The position numbers and the translations under genes are program-made. Below are positions 60,518 through 64,000 of a stretch of DNA of 64,000 bases, in pieces. A model generated the notes under the pieces. It was not told where the DNA came from. It ran no database searches and worked only from the letters and a program-made list of their open reading frames with translations. Source of the DNA: Owenia fusiformis (lineage: Eukaryota > Annelida > Polychaeta > Sabellida > Oweniidae); assembly GCA_903813345.2 (NCBI GenBank), contig CAIIXF020000007.1, positions 25,591,564 through 25,655,563 of the forward strand, read 5' to 3'. Numbering within the stretch: position 1 is the stretch's first letter; each line of letters begins with the position of its first letter.

Positions 60518-60663
60518 TAATGCCTGGGTCACATTTGTTGCGATTCATCGGTCGACGCTCGGCCGATTGAGTATTTTGTTCGAAATTGAATACATTTCTG
60601 AACAAAATACTCAATCAGCCGGGCGCTGTAGTGAAAATTGAAGCAAATGTGACCAAGGCATTA
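60518..60663. mobile_element. Short MITE with GGTCACATTTG ends
   Basis: 146 bp palindrome, ends TAATGCCTGGGTCACATTTG and CAAATGTGACCAAGGCATTA, with an inner second palindrome ('attgagtattttgttc' and 'gaacaaaatactcaat'). Its inner part matches 26,160-26,250. The 'gtcacatttg' end resembles that of the 61,422 element, so they may share a transposase. Confidence 0.65.
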
Positions 60664-60925
60664 TACAATAGGCTAAATCAAAATGTGGTTGTGGTTTAAT
60701 TTACGATATGGTAAGGAATCCCTGCCTTTAAAGAACTCAGATAAAAATGAAGCTTTAAGTAAGATAGGATTATGAAACTTGCTATAATAGTTAACAACCG
60801 AATACTCTAAAAGAAAAATATGTATAAACGTGTACAAAATTCATACTTTTGAAAATAAATTGGTTACCATATTTATTTGACACCATTGAGAAAGGTTTCG
60901 TGGTGAACTCACAGTAAGTTACTGA

Positions 60926-60926
<1 letters not shown>

Positions 60927-61004
<78 letters not shown>

Positions 61005-61026
61005 AATATATTAGTTAGTTAGTTAG
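60927..61026 (+). repeat. GTTA tetranucleotide microsatellite
   Basis: About 19 uninterrupted GTTA units, a 7 bp break (tttaata-type), then four more. Confidence 0.95.
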
Positions 61027-61421
61027 GCTGACATTTCAAAAAGACCAACTTTACAAAATATATATTATGCTCCAAAGAATCTAAAATTAAACATTTCTTT
61101 CAAATTGCAATGGTGTCTAACAAAGAAAACAAGTGGTCTAGAAAATATCTATTTATTCGTTGAATTGAAAATAGAAATTGAATAACTGGATATGCTTTAG
61201 TCTCCTTTTAACCATTGTTATTATCTCAGTTAAAATCAGTACAAGAATAGAACTTAACATATACAATACATGCACTTAATCACGTCGGAAACCGCGCTTT
61301 CCAACCAAGGTTCCGCTGTCTTTTTGTGATTATGTATTATTCAGAGGACGCTTAGAGAAATACAAACTCTGTCTTTTTGGACACATAATTCAAAACTTAC
61401 GCAAGGCTCATCTTGTCGTTA

Positions 61422-62065
61422 CACCCCAGTCACATTTGTCGTAGGGCGGCCGTGCGTCGACCGCAGATCAATTAAATCAGTGAATTTCTGCGGCGAACGT
61501 AGAAAAACTACGCTCGCCTTGCGGTCTCCCTACGGCGTATCCAGTTTTTTACAGGCCGCATGCATATGGTAACCATAGAAATCATAACCCGGAGTTATAA
61601 TATTTTTTTCATTTCTGCGGTCCCCGTAGAAATCAACAGGCTGTTGCCAGACCACAGAAATGTCCAACGGTGGCGCCTCGTCGGGTTTGCCGTTGACTTG
61701 CGTCTGTTGTAGGGTTTGATGGGTAATGTACCTTTGGAAACAGTTTCATGTCGGTTTTCGGTCATATCTTTGCTGTAAACACAACAAAATACGTTTACCA
61801 TGATGTAAGGTCAAATATACAACAGCAACTTATTTGATACTATATCTTAACACTACAAACAACATTAAATTGGACTGATCGGATGTACAGTATATATAAA
61901 AAAATTAACGTTAATCAACAGTAATTCAAAACTTGCCGTGCGGCTGCCGTAGGAAATGTGACTGCAAAAGTATCCGACCGCAGAAATTCAACGGGGAGCG
62001 TAGAAATGTAACTGACCGCATAAATGATAGACCGCACTGTCGACGTAGGAAATGTGACTGGGGTG
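61422..62065. mobile_element. Harbinger-like MITE with TTA duplication
   Basis: 644 bp. The inverted ends CACCCCAGTCACATTT are flanked by TTA on both sides (61,419-61,421 and 62,066-62,068). Copy 1 has the uninterrupted site near 22,080 ('cttgtctatacaaaac'). The subterminal parts are GC-rich for this region and contain repeated 'ccgcagaaatt' and 'cgtaggaaatgtgact' motifs in both orientations. TTA duplication points to PIF/Harbinger. No transposase inside. Confidence 0.75.
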
Positions 62066-62496
62066 TTACAAAACTTTCTGGTAATTATACATACTTGTTA
62101 TGTGTGATAAAAATTATAAGGAGTTTATTCAATCTCTTAAAGTTCAATAGATTTAGTAAAGAGAGGATATGTGACCCGTAACAAGTATATGATTTTAAAA
62201 CTCCACGTTTATGAATATCCAACTCATAAGAGTTAGAAAAGTTGATGAAAACACACAATAAAGTCTGCGCTAAGGGCTGATGTGGAAAAGTCAGTCCACC
62301 TTTGTGGGGATCGAACCGACGAGTCCCTTGTTCTATTAACCATTAAAATTGATCAATGCAATACATGTAAGTACGATTCAAACATTTAAAGTGAATTATC
62401 TATACGAATAGTACTTTACATAAAAGTTTACTTTATAGATTCGAAAACCACCCATTCCCAAGTAATGTCCCGCTTTTTTGTATTATCACTATAACT

Positions 62497-63025
62497 CGGG
62501 GGTTTCACTCCAATATACTTCTAAGTACATATGTGCCGCCCCAAAGACCCCTTTATTGAGCATTTTCCATGTCCATTTCCTCTCAAGATTGAAGGTTCCA
62601 TGTTTAATTCCTCTGAGAATAATAAATGACTAAAAGATAAACTTTTCTAGTGGTTTGTTCCGGTGTAACAGGGTAGGAGGTCCTCTCAAATTATTGTCCT
62701 ACTCTCCATTGATTTATATGGTGACCTCAATACAACTCTTTCCCTCATTATCTTATACGCAATCAGGGCCAGTAAGGGCCGTTAAGAAAGGGGACCATAA
62801 TCCCTGGGGACCATCATTTCTTTCACACCGGGCCTCAACAACTGATTTAACGAATTTATACAATCTTCTGTAGAAAAACTGAATTTTGACTAAAAAGGGT
62901 GCTTTTTTGGACTATTTTCCATGTTTTTTCCTCTCATACTGGCCAATTTCCATGTTTTCTGCTCAAAGCCAAAATTGACCATGCTGCACTTACCTACTCA
63001 TATTATTTGGAGTGAGCCCCCCCAC
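62497..63025. mobile_element. Copy-2-only inverted-repeat insertion
   Basis: Absent from copy 1, where 'ctataatgggaatcgtgatc' is continuous at 24,500. Ends are degenerate ('gggggtttcactccaata' against 'tattatttggagtgagcccc' inverted). Interior carries 'ccatgt.cc.ttcctctca' twice. No coding sequence recognised. Confidence 0.55.
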
Positions 63026-63413
63026 CGGGCACTAAAATTAGAGAATCGTGATCGTTTTGAAAAGTAAAACCATTGTAAATTATAATAAACTTCGTTTTTG
63101 AGATATTGCCATTTTATCTATCCTTATTTAAGTATCCTTTTTGGACACATAATGCTAAACTTGTTTAAAGCTAATCTTCTCGTATTCAAAAACTTTCTGG
63201 TAGATAAACATACTTGTTATTCATGTTATTTATACAATTCTAAAAGTAGCAGGGTTTTATTTAATCTCCAAAATTCCCACTTTATTAAAGGATACGTGAC
63301 TCGTAGTAAATAAAGCTACAAGTATACCAGAATCCAAGTGGATCAAAATGTAGTTAACGTTTTTTTCTCCCAAATCGAAAAAAGGTATCCATTGTGTTTA
63401 TAAAAGCTAATGG

Positions 63414-63651
63414 AGCGGTCACACTTAGGCCGTGTGGGCTCACCGTTCGCCACCGTGTAAAAACTTTTGGGCCAGACGGCAGGGCACGGCATAGACACAC
63501 AGTGGGCAAAACAAAAAAATTTACAGCAAGATGATCCCTATCGCATCAAATACAAAATAAATTAATTAATTAAAACATGAACTTTTTAATTAGCCACACG
63601 GTGGCGAACACGGTAGCCCACACGGTAGCCCACACGGCAAGTGTGACCGCT
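63414..63651. mobile_element. MITE with AGCGGTCACACTT ends
   Basis: 238 bp. The inverted ends AGCGGTCACACTT are followed by 'gccgtgtgggct' and 'cgccaccgtgt' motifs, which repeat in tandem on the right arm ('cacggtagcccacacggtag'). It is GC-rich relative to its surroundings. No clear target duplication, so superfamily is not assigned. Confidence 0.65.
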
Positions 63652-64000
63652 ACTTTAGTTTGTACAGCATGGTATTTGTGCTTTTTTGTCGGTGTGTAAA
63701 TCTTTTAGTGAATGACCCGAAATGTATTTGTCCTCAAATAAAGGAACCGGTAGCACTCTATTAGGGGAGCGACATTTAACCTAATGTCTACATAACTCCA
63801 TACAAAGGTTGTCCAAAAAGTATACTGCAAAGTTTGCTCTCATATCATTGATTTGTATTATATTCTTTTGGCACCTTGTATATCACATGGATGATTTTTG
63901 GTTCAAATGTGTCACTTGTTTCCTTGAGTATGTCAGAAACACTTTGACAATATAATTTCATTTCCATTTATGTATATTTCTAGGAGCTCCATGATGAATT

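Larger units (their letters stand above)
47005..64000. repeat. Segmental duplication, copy 2 (runs off the right end)
   Basis: Partner of 840-25,740 in the same orientation and order. It contains EGF-gene exons from the double-EGF exon onward and symporter exons 16 to 2. From 62.1 kb it contains sequence matching 23.5-25.7 kb. Copy-2-specific insertions are at about 49,972-50,280, 53,401-54,497, 55,140-55,610, 58,936-59,928, 61,422-62,065, 62,497-63,025 and 63,414-63,651. The last bases still align with 25.7 kb, so the block continues beyond the window, where symporter exon 1 of this copy is expected. Confidence 0.85.

Overview
The window is animal nuclear DNA, from a non-vertebrate metazoan. 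It is AT-rich, its genes are split into short exons (50-350 bp) with standard GT-AG introns, and the spaces between exons are packed with small DNA transposons, foldbacks and broken retroelements. Families and gene structure fit a marine invertebrate, possibly a deuterostome, but the species cannot be named from the sequence. No rRNA, tRNA gene, CRISPR array or bacterial operon was seen.

Two gene types account for nearly all host coding sequence, and both occur twice. (1) A type I membrane protein on the + strand has extracellular EGF repeats, one transmembrane helix and a proline-rich cytoplasmic tail. (2) A 16-exon SLC5-family sodium/solute symporter of the sodium-coupled monocarboxylate transporter type lies on the - strand. 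The pair is tail to tail, with stop codons 316-356 bp apart. Copy 1 occupies about 840-25,740 (symporter exon 1 lies at 33 kb, beyond the recognisable block) and copy 2 runs from about 47,005 past the right end of the window. This is either a tandem segmental duplication or two unmerged haplotypes placed side by side by the assembler.

Layout: 1-840, an inverted-repeat element. 1,114-3,135, 3' end of EGF gene copy 1. 3,491-33,190, complete symporter copy 1 (626 codons), whose 17.3 kb first intron is full of repeats. 33.2-39.2 kb, repeats and a dead LINE. 39,267-49,415, EGF gene copy 2 with five more EGF exons upstream. One of those exons is split by a 5.7 kb foldback transposon that itself carries a 3.1 kb PIF/Harbinger element. 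49,731-58,828, symporter copy 2, exons 16 to 2 (exon 1 would lie beyond 64 kb). 58.9-64 kb, further repeats matching 15.6-25.7 kb.

The two copies have decayed unequally. EGF copy 2 carries three one-base losses relative to the expected frame plus the transposon insertion, so it looks like a pseudogene. All 15 visible exons of symporter copy 2 are open, and its only length changes are multiples of three. Several mobile elements are present in one block and absent from the other, so empty sites can be read directly. This supports target-site duplications of TA (Tc1/mariner-like), TAA/TTA (PIF/Harbinger-like) and, from flanking sequence alone, 9 bp (Mutator-like).
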